From assembly GCF_002217475.1 (NCBI RefSeq), contig NZ_MUHH01000009.1, positions 1-64,000 on the forward strand: DNA of 64,000 nucleotides, given 5' to 3'. A model generated the notes under the pieces. It was not told where the DNA came from, did not search any database, and was given only the letters and a program-made list of their open reading frames with translations. Both the position numbers and the translations under genes were made by a program. This stretch comes from Flavobacterium tructae. Lineage in GTDB: Bacteria; Bacteroidota; Bacteroidia; Flavobacteriales; Flavobacteriaceae. Shown here piece by piece: positions 9,011 through 18,034 of the stretch. Position 1 is the stretch's first letter. Every line of letters starts with the position of its first letter.

Positions 9011-9679
9011 ATGTTCAAAAAAGTTTTAGTTGCCGAAGATTTAGACAGTATCAGCATTGCCGTAATTCAAGCACTTCAAGAACTCAACGTTCCTGTAATT
9101 GACCATGTCAAATATTGCGACGACGGATTAAATAAAGTAAAAAAAGCTATTATGGATAATGAGCCATATGATTTATTAATCACTGATTTATCTTTCAAAA
9201 AAGACCATCGCAAAACTATTTTAAATGGTGGCGAAGAGTTAATCGAAGCGGTTAATGAAGTTCAGCCTAAAATAAAAAAGATAGTATTTTCTATAGAAGA
9301 TAAATCTTATCGTATAAAAACTCTTTTTTATGATTTAGGTATTAGTGCTTATGTTTCTAAAGGACGTAATAGTATCGTCGAATTAAAAAAAGCAATTGAA
9401 GGAACTTTTAGAAATGAAGAGAAAATACTTTCTTCTGATTTGTCTTTTAATTTCAACGAAAAATCATTGTTTGAAATTGAATCGTACGATATTTCAATCT
9501 TAAAACTTCTGTCGCAAGGCTATATTTTAGATAACATATCAAACGAATTTAAAGCGACTTCGATCACTCCAAACGGAACCAGTAGTATCGAAAAACGCAT
9601 TAATAAACTAAAGATTTACTTTAAGGCAAACAACAATGTGCATTTAATTGCTATTGCAAAAGATTTTGGCCTGATTTAA
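9011..9679 (+). CDS. Response regulator, receiver plus LuxR-like DNA-binding region
   Basis: 222 residues. The receiver domain (1 to about 130) has the acidic pair E9/D10, phospho-acceptor Asp59 (DLLITDLSF) and conserved Lys117 (YVSKG). The C-terminal part (about 150-222, ISILKLLSQGYILDNISNEF then SIEKRINKLKIYF) resembles a GerE/LuxR helix-turn-helix, with an insertion in the recognition region. It is the third gene of the kinase operon and is the natural acceptor for the upstream kinase. Targets are unknown. Confidence 0.87.
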   Translation: MFKKVLVAEDLDSISIAVIQALQELNVPVIDHVKYCDDGLNKVKKAIMDNEPYDLLITDLSFKKDHRKTILNGGEELIEAVNEVQPKIKKIVFSIEDKSYRIKTLFYDLGISAYVSKGRNSIVELKKAIEGTFRNEEKILSSDLSFNFNEKSLFEIESYDISILKLLSQGYILDNISNEFKATSITPNGTSSIEKRINKLKIYFKANNNVHLIAIAKDFGLI

Positions 9680-9692
9680 TTTTTAACCGGTT

Positions 9693-9720
9693 TTACGGTT
9701 TCCCGTAAGGAAATGTTTTT
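9693..9720 (+). terminator. Probable terminator after response regulator
   Basis: TTACGG-TTTC-CCGTAA forms a six-pair stem, followed within a few bases by a run of T. It is short, so strength is uncertain. Confidence 0.5.
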
Positions 9721-9846
9721 TAATAAATCTATTTTTGTCTGTAATCTATTAGTCAACTAATGAAAATCAAATACAAAAATAGCTCTAAAAGAAATTTTCT
9801 ACAGATTTTTGTTTCGAAGATTAATACAACTAAAAACAAGATCATA

Positions 9847-10014
9847 ATGAAAACAATGTTACTTTGTCTTTTTCTATCCTTAAGTTTTGCTTTCGTTTCT
9901 GAAAAAACAGGATGGCTGGAAGTAGATTGGAAAATTATTTTTATTCCGGCTCTGCTTGTTTTGCAAATCATTATAATTGGTACTGCTCTAAAAAACAGGT
10001 ATAAAAAGCATTAA
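9847..10014 (+). CDS. Small membrane protein (55 residues)
   Basis: Reads MKTMLLCLFLSLSFAFVSEK, then a second hydrophobic stretch IIFIPALLVLQIIIIGTAL and a basic tail. It is either a signal peptide plus one helix or a two-helix membrane protein. I do not recognise a family. I prefer ATG 9847. ATG 9760, 29 codons earlier, is also possible and sits 22 nt after a -7-like TATTTTTG (9730-9737). A strong hairpin follows the gene. Confidence 0.55.
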   Translation: MKTMLLCLFLSLSFAFVSEKTGWLEVDWKIIFIPALLVLQIIIIGTALKNRYKKH

Positions 10015-10037
10015 TCTTAAATTTATTGATGCTAAAA

Positions 10038-10077
10038 TTTCAATGAGAATCTTTTTTAAGACAGATTCTCATTGAAA
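10038..10077. terminator. Hairpin terminator
   Basis: TTTCAATGAGAATC and GATTCTCATTGAAA form a perfect 14-bp stem around a 12-nt loop that contains six T. It separates the small membrane protein gene from the next gene. Confidence 0.75.
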
Positions 10078-10146
10078 CTAAAAACAGAATTCGACTAAAC
10101 AGTAATCGAATTTTGAAATGCCTATATTTGAATTTTTAAATACAGC

Positions 10147-10950
10147 ATGAAATACTTATTAAGTCTTACTTTCTTCCTTTTTTCTATTCTCACATACTCA
10201 CAAACTAAAATTCTATCCTGGAATATTGAGAACTTAGGAAAATCAAAATCCGAATCAGAACTGAATTTCATTGCAAATACTGTTCTTGCTTATGATATTA
10301 TCGCAATTCAGGAAGTTGTTGCCGGATATGGCGGTTCGCAGGCTGTTGCAAAACTTGCTGCAATTTTAAACAATAAGGGATCAAAATGGGATTATACGAT
10401 AAGCAATCCAACAAGCGGAAACAGTTATAAAACCGAACGATACGCTTATCTTTGGAAAACCAGTAAAGTAAAACTGAAAGGAAATGCCTGGCTGGAAAAA
10501 AAATACCATTCAGAAATTGATCGTGAGCCTTATCTGGGTACTTTTGAAATCAATAAAAAGAGCATTACTTTAGTCAATTTTCATGCTATCACTAAGACGA
10601 AGCAACCTGAGAAGGAAATTAAATATTTTAAATTTCTGCCTGAGCAATATTCCAATTTAAATTTGGTGTTTGTTGGTGATTTCAACTGTCCACAATCTCA
10701 CTCTGTATTTACTCCATTAAAAAAAATGGGATACAATTCTACTTTACAGAATCAAAAGACTACTTTAAAACAACAATGCAAAGAAACCGTTTGTCTGGCA
10801 TCAGAATTTGATAATATTTTTTATCATAAAAAGTCCGTAAACTATATAAACTCCGGTATTGTTTCGTTCTATAAAAACTTTAACTCGCTTCAGGAGGCCC
10901 GAAAAATATCCGATCATATTCCAATCTGGATTGAATTTTCACTGAACTAG
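10147..10950 (+). CDS. Secreted endonuclease/exonuclease/phosphatase-fold protein
   Basis: 267 residues with a signal peptide ending near TYSQ (residues 1-19). Family motifs in order are LSWNIENLG, IAIQEVV (metal-binding Glu), FVGDFNCPQS and SDHIPIWIEF (catalytic Asp-His). It is most likely a periplasmic or extracellular metal-dependent nuclease or phosphodiesterase. A -7 element TATATTTG lies at 10123-10130. It is convergent with the minus-strand gene that ends 2 nt away. The substrate cannot be told from sequence; another protein with this fold occurs at 48167-51607. Confidence 0.88.
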   Translation: MKYLLSLTFFLFSILTYSQTKILSWNIENLGKSKSESELNFIANTVLAYDIIAIQEVVAGYGGSQAVAKLAAILNNKGSKWDYTISNPTSGNSYKTERYAYLWKTSKVKLKGNAWLEKKYHSEIDREPYLGTFEINKKSITLVNFHAITKTKQPEKEIKYFKFLPEQYSNLNLVFVGDFNCPQSHSVFTPLKKMGYNSTLQNQKTTLKQQCKETVCLASEFDNIFYHKKSVNYINSGIVSFYKNFNSLQEARKISDHIPIWIEFSLN

Positions 10951-10951
10951 A

Positions 10952-12211
10952 TTATGTTTTCAGCTTTTTCTTTCTTGCTGCAGGAAACAAAACATTATTT
11001 AAAATGAGACGGTAACCCGGAGAGTTTGGGTGTAAATCTAAAACGGTAGGCGGATCTCCAACCTGATGCTGAAAATCTTCAGGATCATGTCCTCCAAAAA
11101 AAGTAAACATCCCTTTTCCTTTCTCGCCATGAATGTATCTTGATTCTCCATTCAATTCACAAGTACCCATTATCAGTACATTTGATTTTACCAAATTGGT
11201 ATCAAATGCAGTCGTCTGTCCCATAAAGCCTTTTACCAATTGTGTATGATTCTGGCACAACATACTAGGAATCGGATCCCATTTTGCTGAAAACTCCATT
11301 AAAGTAAAATAATCTTTCTCCATAGGAATTCTGCGTTTTCCAGTCATATCAATATCCGAGAATTCATATACCTCCGGTCTTCGTTCCAAAGTAAAATCTT
11401 TAAAGGCAAATGAATTTCCGTAATTCAATTTTGACTGATAATTGGATTCACTGGCATCTCCATCAAACATGGCTTCACAAATATCAACTCCATCAGCCGA
11501 AAGTGCAATATCAAAACTATCTGTTGCAGAACACATGGCAAACATAAATCCACCACCAATTACAAAATCTCTAATCTTTTTTGCAACTGCTCCTTTTTCC
11601 TGAGACACTTTAGGATATCCTAATTTTGCAGCCAGAGCCTCGGCATCTTTTTTTTGTTCAATGTACCAGGGTGTATTTTTATACGCAGAGTAAAATTTAC
11701 CATATTGTCCGGTAAAATCTTCATGGTGTAAATGCAGCCAATCATAAAGAAGCAACTGATCACTTAAAACCTCTTCATCGTAAATTGGTGTAAAAGGAAT
11801 TTCGGCATACGTTAAAACTAAAGTTACGGCGTCGTCCCAAGGTTGTTTCCCTTTTGGGGTATAAACAGCAATTTTAGGTGCTTTTTCTAAAATAACAGAT
11901 TCCATATTTTGGGAGGGGCTTGAAATATCATTTAGTATCGAAGCCTCCTCAGCATCTGAAAGAACTTCAAAACTTACTCCTCTAATTTTACATTCTTTAC
12001 GAATTTCATCGGCATCCGGGAGTAAAAATGAGCCCCCACGATAATTCAACAACCAGCTTGCTTTATAGTCTCTACTTAAACACCAATAGGTAATTCCGTA
12101 TGCTTTAAGATGATTCTGCTGTGTGGTTTCGTCCATCGGAAGTAAGATAAACGAGGCTTTTGCCGTGAATGAAAGTAGCAATATGAAAATATAAACTAAG
12201 CACTTCTTCAT
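10952..12211 (-). CDS. Exported protein of unknown function, possible amidotransferase-like fold
   Basis: 419 residues with a signal peptide (1-19, ends TAKA). Homologues in this group are often labelled asparagine synthetase B, but I see none of the expected motifs (no N-terminal catalytic Cys, no PP-loop). The central region GGGFMFAMCSATDSFDIAL, together with KIAVYTP, resembles a class I glutamine-amidotransferase or ThuA-type Rossmann core with a possible nucleophile Cys. The C-terminal MFTFFGGHDPEDFQHQVGDP is well defined and histidine-rich. It stands alone on the minus strand. The function should be treated as unknown. Confidence 0.6.
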   Translation of the reverse strand: MKKCLVYIFILLLSFTAKASFILLPMDETTQQNHLKAYGITYWCLSRDYKASWLLNYRGGSFLLPDADEIRKECKIRGVSFEVLSDAEEASILNDISSPSQNMESVILEKAPKIAVYTPKGKQPWDDAVTLVLTYAEIPFTPIYDEEVLSDQLLLYDWLHLHHEDFTGQYGKFYSAYKNTPWYIEQKKDAEALAAKLGYPKVSQEKGAVAKKIRDFVIGGGFMFAMCSATDSFDIALSADGVDICEAMFDGDASESNYQSKLNYGNSFAFKDFTLERRPEVYEFSDIDMTGKRRIPMEKDYFTLMEFSAKWDPIPSMLCQNHTQLVKGFMGQTTAFDTNLVKSNVLIMGTCELNGESRYIHGEKGKGMFTFFGGHDPEDFQHQVGDPPTVLDLHPNSPGYRLILNNVLFPAARKKKLKT

Positions 12212-12349
12212 TAGAAAAATTATTTTAGTAAAGATATAAAGGAACCTTCAAAAAACACCACTGTTCTTTCGCTTTTATAGGTAGATAAATGTTAAAAAAA
12301 TACCTGAAAATAATTAAATACACGGCTAAAATCACGTAGAAACACCTAT

Positions 12350-12378
12350 TTTGCAACAGCACATTATTCTTACATTTG
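12350..12378 (+). promoter_or_regulatory. Promoter of 46-residue micro-gene
   Basis: TTTG ending at 12353, 17 nt, TACATTTG at 12371-12378. It lies in an otherwise empty gap and points at the small frame that starts at 12422. Confidence 0.6.
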
Positions 12379-12421
12379 CTGTCCCCCGGGCGTAAATTTA
12401 ATCAATGAAAAAGACAAAGGC

Positions 12422-12562
12422 ATGAAGCTTAATGATAGCAACCAAGAACCTAAGGGATTAAGTATGATACAAAAAATAGGAATAGTTATACTCGTACTTA
12501 TTATAATTTTATACTACGTACTCTCCATTCAATATTTAGCAAGCTTAGATTTACAGCGTTAA
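12422..12562 (+). CDS. Small single-pass membrane protein (46 residues)
   Basis: The frame reads MKLNDSNQEPKGLSMIQKIG, then a strongly hydrophobic helix IVILVLIIILYYVL and a short tail ending LDLQR. A matching promoter lies 44 nt upstream. A six-codon frame (ATG 12405, MKKTKA) ends in TGA overlapping this ATG (ATGA), which would allow coupled translation. Its last 12 nt overlap the end of the convergent response regulator gene. I know no family for it; codon content and promoter make it more likely real than chance. Confidence 0.5.
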   Translation: MKLNDSNQEPKGLSMIQKIGIVILVLIIILYYVLSIQYLASLDLQR

Positions 12563-13216
12563 AACAGCGATTTCATTCTGAATCGCATATACTACTAAAC
12601 CGGCTATATTCTTGGATTCTGTTTTAAGCAATAAGTTGTTACGGTGCCCTTCTACGGTTCTGGGACTTAAGTAAAGATGATCTGCAATTTCTGAAGTTGT
12701 TTTTTGCTGGCAAATAAGCTGAAGTATTTCTATTTCCCGTTGTGAAAGAAAACCGGTTTCCAGATTTCCTTTTGAAGTTTTACTGGAGATAATAGTTTCC
12801 TGAATGGTTTGCAGCACACTTTCATTATAGTAAAACCCTTTTTTTGCTACTTGATTGATGGTATGAATTAAATCTTTTGGAGTAGTATTTTTTATCAAAT
12901 AAGCCACAGCTCCCACCTGAATCATATTGGCAATAAATGATTTTGTATCATAGCTGGTTAGCGCAATAATTTTAATTTCGGGAAATGATTTCCGGATAAT
13001 TTTTGTAGCCTCGACACCATTTAAAATGGGCATTTTCAAATCCATGATAATAATATCAGGTTTGATCACGCTGTTGTCTAAATTTAACAGAAGTTCTTCT
13101 CCGTTTGATGCTTCAAAAATAATATCGATATTATCTTCTCTTTGCAATAAAAAAGAAATTCCTTTACGGAACAAAACTTCGTCATCTACTAAAGCAATTT
13201 TAATAGCGGCACTCAT
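12551..13216 (-). CDS. NarL/FixJ-type response regulator
   Basis: 221 residues: receiver domain with DD at 11-12, phospho-acceptor Asp59 (IIIMDLKMP) and Lys near IKNTTPKD, then a LuxR-type helix-turn-helix at the C-terminus (FLSQREIEILQLICQQKTTS, TVEGHRNNLL). It is the last gene of a four-gene minus-strand unit and is separated from its kinase by 114 nt. The kinase-regulator match (HisKA_3 kinase with NarL regulator) is the usual pairing. Confidence 0.92.
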   Translation of the reverse strand: MSAAIKIALVDDEVLFRKGISFLLQREDNIDIIFEASNGEELLLNLDNSVIKPDIIIMDLKMPILNGVEATKIIRKSFPEIKIIALTSYDTKSFIANMIQVGAVAYLIKNTTPKDLIHTINQVAKKGFYYNESVLQTIQETIISSKTSKGNLETGFLSQREIEILQLICQQKTTSEIADHLYLSPRTVEGHRNNLLLKTESKNIAGLVVYAIQNEIAVLTL

Positions 13217-13330
13217 TTGATTTTTTGTTTTTGGTCTTTTGGTACACCGAAATTACAAAATATGAATCAGAAAAGAGTACTACAACCATAATATATTAGG
13301 TAAAAACCTATTTTATTGTCCTTTTTTAAC

Positions 13331-14122
13331 CTAAAAAGTAAAAACTACGCTAATACCATTACCAATTTCCGAATGAATTTCGATTGTTCCTTTCAAAAAC
13401 GAAATACGGCTATCCATATTTTTCATACCCAATCCTTTCTGATTTTCGGCATTTTCGCTATCAAAACCAATTCCATTATCTTTATAATAACAAGTCTGAA
13501 TCTCATTTTCTACTTTAAAATCAATCCAAATTTCGGTCGCTTTTCCATGGCGCAAAGAATTGTTCATTAATTCCTGCAGGATTCGAAAAATATGCAAATG
13601 TCGGTCATTATGATTCGAGTCAAAATCAATTCCATTATGATAATGCACTTTTACTGCCTTAGAACTTTCAAATTCGTCACAAAGTTCCCGAACTCCGGCA
13701 TTCAGACCAAACTTTTCAAAAACCGGGGGTAATAAATTATGGGCAATTTTCCTGGAATTCTCTAATGCTTTAGCTGTTAGACTTATAATTGTATCCGTAA
13801 TTTCATTTGTCTCGCCCTGCGTTAAATTTGGGGAGGATAGTAAATGTGAATTTAATGAAACTATATTGAGCTTAGAACTGATGTCATCATGCAAATCCTG
13901 AGCAATTCTTTTTCGCTCTTCTTCCTGCGTAACAATAACTGCATGCAATTGTTCCTTTCGATACTGAATTTCCAAATCTCTTTTCTCTACTTCCTTCTGA
14001 ATAATTTTCTTTCTCGAAAAATAAAAGAAGGCTACTAAGAAAAATGCCACAACCATAAAAAAACATGACGTGTACAAGATGATGGCAACTATCTCTTTTT
14101 CGTAAACCGGGCTTCCACTCAT
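13331..14122 (-). CDS. Sensor histidine kinase (HisKA_3/NarX type)
   Basis: 263 residues: a short N-terminus, one membrane helix (about 10-35), a coiled coil, the HisKA_3 motif RKRIAQDLHDDISSKL with phospho-acceptor His78, and an ATPase domain with N-box ELMNNSLRHG and DNGIGFD. There is no periplasmic sensor of its own, so the input probably comes from a partner. The upstream 7-TM protein gene ends only 1 nt before this start, which suggests that partner (inference). Confidence 0.92.
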   Translation of the reverse strand: MSGSPVYEKEIVAIILYTSCFFMVVAFFLVAFFYFSRKKIIQKEVEKRDLEIQYRKEQLHAVIVTQEEERKRIAQDLHDDISSKLNIVSLNSHLLSSPNLTQGETNEITDTIISLTAKALENSRKIAHNLLPPVFEKFGLNAGVRELCDEFESSKAVKVHYHNGIDFDSNHNDRHLHIFRILQELMNNSLRHGKATEIWIDFKVENEIQTCYYKDNGIGFDSENAENQKGLGMKNMDSRISFLKGTIEIHSEIGNGISVVFTF

Positions 14123-14123
14123 A

Positions 14124-14765
14124 TCATATCTGATTATTAATTTTATTTTTTGGATTAAAACTTACTTTCCATTCGTACAAGATAAATAGATAATACAACA
14201 GTACGAAAAAAGCATTTAGTCTCCATGTAAAATATTTTAAATCATCGCTTAATCCGAGGGTAAGATTACCCACTAAAAAAAGGACCGTACTGACTAACAA
14301 ATAAGAAGACAATCCCACTGTAAAATAATAGTACTTCCTGTCATCGGTCAGCATATTATAAAAATGCAATAAAGCATATACAACGCTTAGTAAAGAAGTC
14401 GCCGTAATGGCAAACAAATTAAATTTAAAAAATTGTTCTGAATTAATCAAACACTGGACGGCCAAAACGAACAACATTAAAGTCAGACTCCAGTTTACAA
14501 ATGCTTTTTGTCTTTTTAACCCTAAAATTGATTTGTAAAACAGTCCTAACAAAACCATTTGACCAATAAAATAGGTGTTTACAAAAAATAAATTTTCAAT
14601 CTGAAAACGGTATAACAGCTCCATCGTGAATTGAATAACACATAAAAACACGACATAAACTGTAAAAAAAACATTAGCTTTTTCCCGTAGGAAAAAGCTA
14701 TATGTATATAAAATCAGGTTAAGTAAGAGTACCAAATAACCAGAATATATTAGAAAATTATCCAT
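14124..14765 (-). CDS. Seven-helix membrane protein, putative sensor partner
   Basis: 213 residues almost entirely made of hydrophobic helices; I count seven, separated by short polar loops. It shows no pore or transporter motif and resembles the 7TM sensor modules that feed histidine kinases. I take ATG at 14765. The TTG one codon upstream would place the start directly after the stop of the preceding gene. It sits between a small soluble protein gene and the kinase gene in a tight operon. Confidence 0.6.
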   Translation of the reverse strand: MDNFLIYSGYLVLLLNLILYTYSFFLREKANVFFTVYVVFLCVIQFTMELLYRFQIENLFFVNTYFIGQMVLLGLFYKSILGLKRQKAFVNWSLTLMLFVLAVQCLINSEQFFKFNLFAITATSLLSVVYALLHFYNMLTDDRKYYYFTVGLSSYLLVSTVLFLVGNLTLGLSDDLKYFTWRLNAFFVLLYYLFILYEWKVSFNPKNKINNQI

Positions 14766-14768
14766 CAA

Positions 14769-15146
14769 TTATTGATTCATTGGACTATCCGGGTCGGTGT
14801 ATGGAGGACAAGGACGAGAAGCATCGTAAAGTACATCTTCACCATCTCCGGCAGTTCTTGCTCCGGCTGCGGCTAGCTGTTTTTTGAAAACATCTACATA
14901 AACACCTGTTTTTGGGTCCAGTTTTGTCCCCACAAGCATTAAGTTTTGCTCTCCGGCATTATTAATCCCTACGTAAGCACGCACAGCATCAATATCCTGA
15001 TCTAACACCAGCTTGATACTTTCTAACGGAATTAAATAAGCATCTACTTTTCCTTTACCTTCCTGAGACTTTCGAAATTTCCGAGCCCATTCCTGACCAA
15101 CAGCCAAACTGACTTCAACTGATCCTAATTTTTTTTCTTCTGACAT
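14769..15146 (-). CDS. Conserved-looking small protein of unknown function
   Basis: 125 residues, soluble, no signal peptide. A compact alpha/beta section (GSVEVSLAVGQEWARKFRKS, then AYLIPLESIKLVLDQDIDAV) is followed by a proline- and cysteine-bearing tail (SRPCPPYTDPDSP). I do not recognise a family. It is first in a unit with a 7-TM protein, kinase and regulator with almost no spacing, so a role in that signalling system is likely but unproven. Confidence 0.55.
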   Translation of the reverse strand: MSEEKKLGSVEVSLAVGQEWARKFRKSQEGKGKVDAYLIPLESIKLVLDQDIDAVRAYVGINNAGEQNLMLVGTKLDPKTGVYVDVFKKQLAAAGARTAGDGEDVLYDASRPCPPYTDPDSPMNQ

Positions 15147-15250
15147 AATTTAAATTTGTTTTTGGGTTAAAATTTAATTCATTAATCGCTTCACGCAATT
15201 GTTTAGCTAAACTACAGAATTTTCTAGGAAAAGTATTAATATAAAGGCAT

Positions 15251-15272
15251 AAAAAAAGCCTCAAAATGAGGC
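15251..15272 (-). terminator. Terminator of dnaB
   Basis: On the minus strand AGCCTCATTTTGAGGCT is followed by a T run, just after the dnaB stop codon. Confidence 0.8.
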
Positions 15273-15284
15273 TAAATTGTTTTA

Positions 15285-16829
15285 TTAAAACGGAACATCG
15301 TTGTCGTCGTCGTCGTCATTTAAATTACTTCCGAAAGCTTCATTAGCCGAAGGCAGACTTTTAGTGATGAAAGAATTATCGTCATGATTCATTTTTGATG
15401 GCAAATCATCATAACTACCTGAAAAATCATCCAGATTATCAAACTTTCCAAGGTGTCCTAAGAATTTCAATCGAATGTTTTCGATACCCCCGTTACGGTG
15501 TTTGGCGATCATAATCTCTGCCTGACCTGCAGTTGGAGATGCTTCATCGTCATCCCACTCCTCAATTTTGTAGTATTCCGGTCGGTATAGAAACGAAACG
15601 ATATCGGCATCCTGCTCAATAGCTCCAGATTCACGAAGATCCGAAAGCAACGGACGTTTACTGGATCCACGCGTTTCAACCGCACGCGATAACTGCGAAA
15701 GTGCAATTACCGGAACGTTTAGCTCTTTTGCGAGGGCTTTTAAGTTTCGGGAAATTGTAGAAATCTCCTGTTCACGATTTCCTCCTCCTTTATTATTTCC
15801 TCCGGCAGTCATCAGCTGCAAATAATCAATAATAATAATTTTAATTCCGTGCTGTGAAGCCAGACGACGGCATTTTGCTCTCAAGTCAAAAATAGAAAGC
15901 GAAGGTGTATCATCAATAAACAAAGGTGCTTTTTCCAGATCTTTTACTTTGGTACTCAACATTTCCCATTCGTGGGGTTCTAATTTACCGGTACGAAGTT
16001 TTTCTGATGACAATCCTGTTTCTGACGAAATTAACCTTGTAATCAACTGAACGGATGCCATCTCCAGAGAGAACAAAGCCACCCCATGTCCATACTGAAT
16101 GGCTATATTTCTCGCCATTGAAAGTACGAAGGCCGTTTTTCCCATCGCAGGTCTCGCCGCGATAATAATTAAATCACTAGGCTGCCATCCCGAAGTCAGT
16201 TTATCCAGATTATGAAAACCGGTTTCTACACCACTCAATCCTTCCTTTTTCGCAATCTCTTCAATCTTCTTTTTAGCCTGAAGTACTAAACTCTGAGCAG
16301 TTTCAGAACTACGTTTGATATTTCCTTGTGTTACTTCATACAGTTTAGATTCGGCCTGATCCAGCAAATCAAACACGTCTGCCGTTTCATCGTAAGAGGC
16401 TTCGATAATTTCGGACGAAATTCGTATCAAACTTCTTTGAATGAATTTTTGAAGGATAATACGAGAGTGGAATTCGATATGCGCAGAAGAAGCAATTTTT
16501 TGAGTAAGCTGAATTAAATAAAAATCTCCTCCGGCTAACTCCAATTTTCCATTCTTCTTCAATTGTGCCGAAACCGTCAGCAAATCGATTGGCTGTGTTT
16601 CGGTAAAAAGCTGAACGATCGCTTCAAAAATAAATTTATGCGCATCTTTATAAAAAGCATCAGCCTGCAAAATATCAATTACATCATCAACCCCTTTTTT
16701 ATCAATCATCATCGCCCCAAGAACAGCCTCCTCCAATTCAAGCACTTGCGGCGGAAGTTTTCCTTTTTCTAAATTAATAATTGTGGTTTTATCTACCTTT
16801 ACAGGATTTACATTCTTGAAATTTTCCAT
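15285..16829 (-). CDS. dnaB: Replicative DNA helicase DnaB
   Basis: 514 residues, usual size. The N-terminal primase-interaction domain (about 20-125, PPQVLELEEAVLGAMM) is followed by a RecA-like helicase core with Walker A ARPAMGKTAF, Walker B region IIIIDYLQLM and SQLSRAVETR. The C-terminal tail is very acidic (DDDDDNDVPF), resembling the SSB-type acidic tip and possibly a protein-binding tail. No intein is present. Monocistronic with its own terminator. Confidence 0.98.
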   Translation of the reverse strand: MENFKNVNPVKVDKTTIINLEKGKLPPQVLELEEAVLGAMMIDKKGVDDVIDILQADAFYKDAHKFIFEAIVQLFTETQPIDLLTVSAQLKKNGKLELAGGDFYLIQLTQKIASSAHIEFHSRIILQKFIQRSLIRISSEIIEASYDETADVFDLLDQAESKLYEVTQGNIKRSSETAQSLVLQAKKKIEEIAKKEGLSGVETGFHNLDKLTSGWQPSDLIIIAARPAMGKTAFVLSMARNIAIQYGHGVALFSLEMASVQLITRLISSETGLSSEKLRTGKLEPHEWEMLSTKVKDLEKAPLFIDDTPSLSIFDLRAKCRRLASQHGIKIIIIDYLQLMTAGGNNKGGGNREQEISTISRNLKALAKELNVPVIALSQLSRAVETRGSSKRPLLSDLRESGAIEQDADIVSFLYRPEYYKIEEWDDDEASPTAGQAEIMIAKHRNGGIENIRLKFLGHLGKFDNLDDFSGSYDDLPSKMNHDDNSFITKSLPSANEAFGSNLNDDDDDNDVPF

Positions 16830-16915
16830 ATAGCGAAAGTAACAAAATTTAAAAAAAAATTGCTATTGAGTTATAACTATTAATTGTTTATAAATATGTT
16901 TTTTTGTTCATAACC

Positions 16916-16950
16916 AAAAAAAAATCCGAAACTGTAAGGCTTCGGATTTT
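16916..16950 (-). terminator. Terminator of accA
   Basis: AAAATCCGAA and TTCGGATTTT pair around a 10-nt loop. On the minus strand the stem runs into a long T stretch. Confidence 0.88.
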
Positions 16951-16968
16951 AATTCGTTTTGTAAGAAT

Positions 16969-17922
16969 TTACTCTTTATACTCCCCCATCTTACTGTACT
17001 TGTCCATTCTTTGGGCAATCAGATCATGTGTTGATAAGTCTTTCAATTCATTATATCCTTTAGTGATGTACTCCGCTACTGTTTTAAAAGTTGTTTCCCG
17101 ATCGTAGTGTGCTCCTCCTAATGGTTCAGGAATCACATCATCAACTAATTTTTGTTTTTTCATATCAGATGAAGTCAATTTTAAAGCGTCGGCAGCACGT
17201 TCTTTGTACTCCCAGCTTTTCCATAAAATTGACGAACAAGATTCCGGAGAAATTACAGAATACCAAGTATTCTCTAACATATACACTTTATCCCCTACAC
17301 CAATTCCTAATGCTCCTCCTGAAGCTCCTTCACCCACAATAATTGTAATGATAGGCACTTGCAAACGAACCATTTCGAAAATATTTCTGGCGATTGCCTC
17401 TCCCTGTCCTCTTTCTTCAGCTTCAAGTCCTGGGTATGCACCCGGAGTGTCTACTAAAGTTAAAACCGGGATTCCGAACTTCTCTGCCATTTTCATCAAA
17501 CGCAAAGCTTTACGATATCCTTCAGGGTTTGCCATACCAAAATTACGGTACTGACGGGTTTTGGTATTAAAACCTTTTTGCTGACCTACGATCATAAACG
17601 ACTGTCCGTTTATTTTTCCTAATCCACCCACCATCGCTTTATCATCTTTAAAGCTTCTGTCTCCGTGAAGCTCTAAAAATGTATCTCCGCAAAGTGCTTT
17701 GATATAATCTAAAGTATAAGGTCTATTTGGATGTCTTGACAGCTGAACACGTTGCCAGGCTGTAAGGTTTTTGTATATTTCTTTCTTAGTTTGCTCTAAT
17801 TTTTTGTTGATTTCCTTGCAGGTTGGTGTTACATCAACATCAGATTCTTTTCCAATTATGACACACTTTTCTAACTGTTCTTCAAGTTCTTTAATTGGAA
17901 GCTCAAAATCTAAATATTCCAT
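16969..17922 (-). CDS. accA: Acetyl-CoA carboxylase carboxyltransferase subunit alpha
   Basis: 317 residues, full length. Transfers the carboxyl group from biotin to acetyl-CoA to make malonyl-CoA for fatty acid synthesis; works with AccD, which is not in the window. The N-terminal helical part [15 protein letters not shown] is followed by the carboxyltransferase fold with [20 protein letters not shown] and [16 protein letters not shown] -7 element TATATTTG lies on the minus strand at 17955-17962. Single-gene unit with terminator. Confidence 0.98.
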   Translation of the reverse strand: MEYLDFELPIKELEEQLEKCVIIGKESDVDVTPTCKEINKKLEQTKKEIYKNLTAWQRVQLSRHPNRPYTLDYIKALCGDTFLELHGDRSFKDDKAMVGGLGKINGQSFMIVGQQKGFNTKTRQYRNFGMANPEGYRKALRLMKMAEKFGIPVLTLVDTPGAYPGLEAEERGQGEAIARNIFEMVRLQVPIITIIVGEGASGGALGIGVGDKVYMLENTWYSVISPESCSSILWKSWEYKERAADALKLTSSDMKKQKLVDDVIPEPLGGAHYDRETTFKTVAEYITKGYNELKDLSTHDLIAQRMDKYSKMGEYKE

Positions 17923-18034
17923 GGATTTTTGAATTTTGTTTGTAAATCGAACCGCAAATATAAAAATATTATATCATTGGTTGAATTAAATCGTATTTAA
18001 AATATAAAAATGTAATTTAAAAATAAGGAAATTA

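Noticed and set aside
15509..15706. Minus-strand frame within dnaB
   Set aside because: Shadow of dnaB in another frame; no independent signals.
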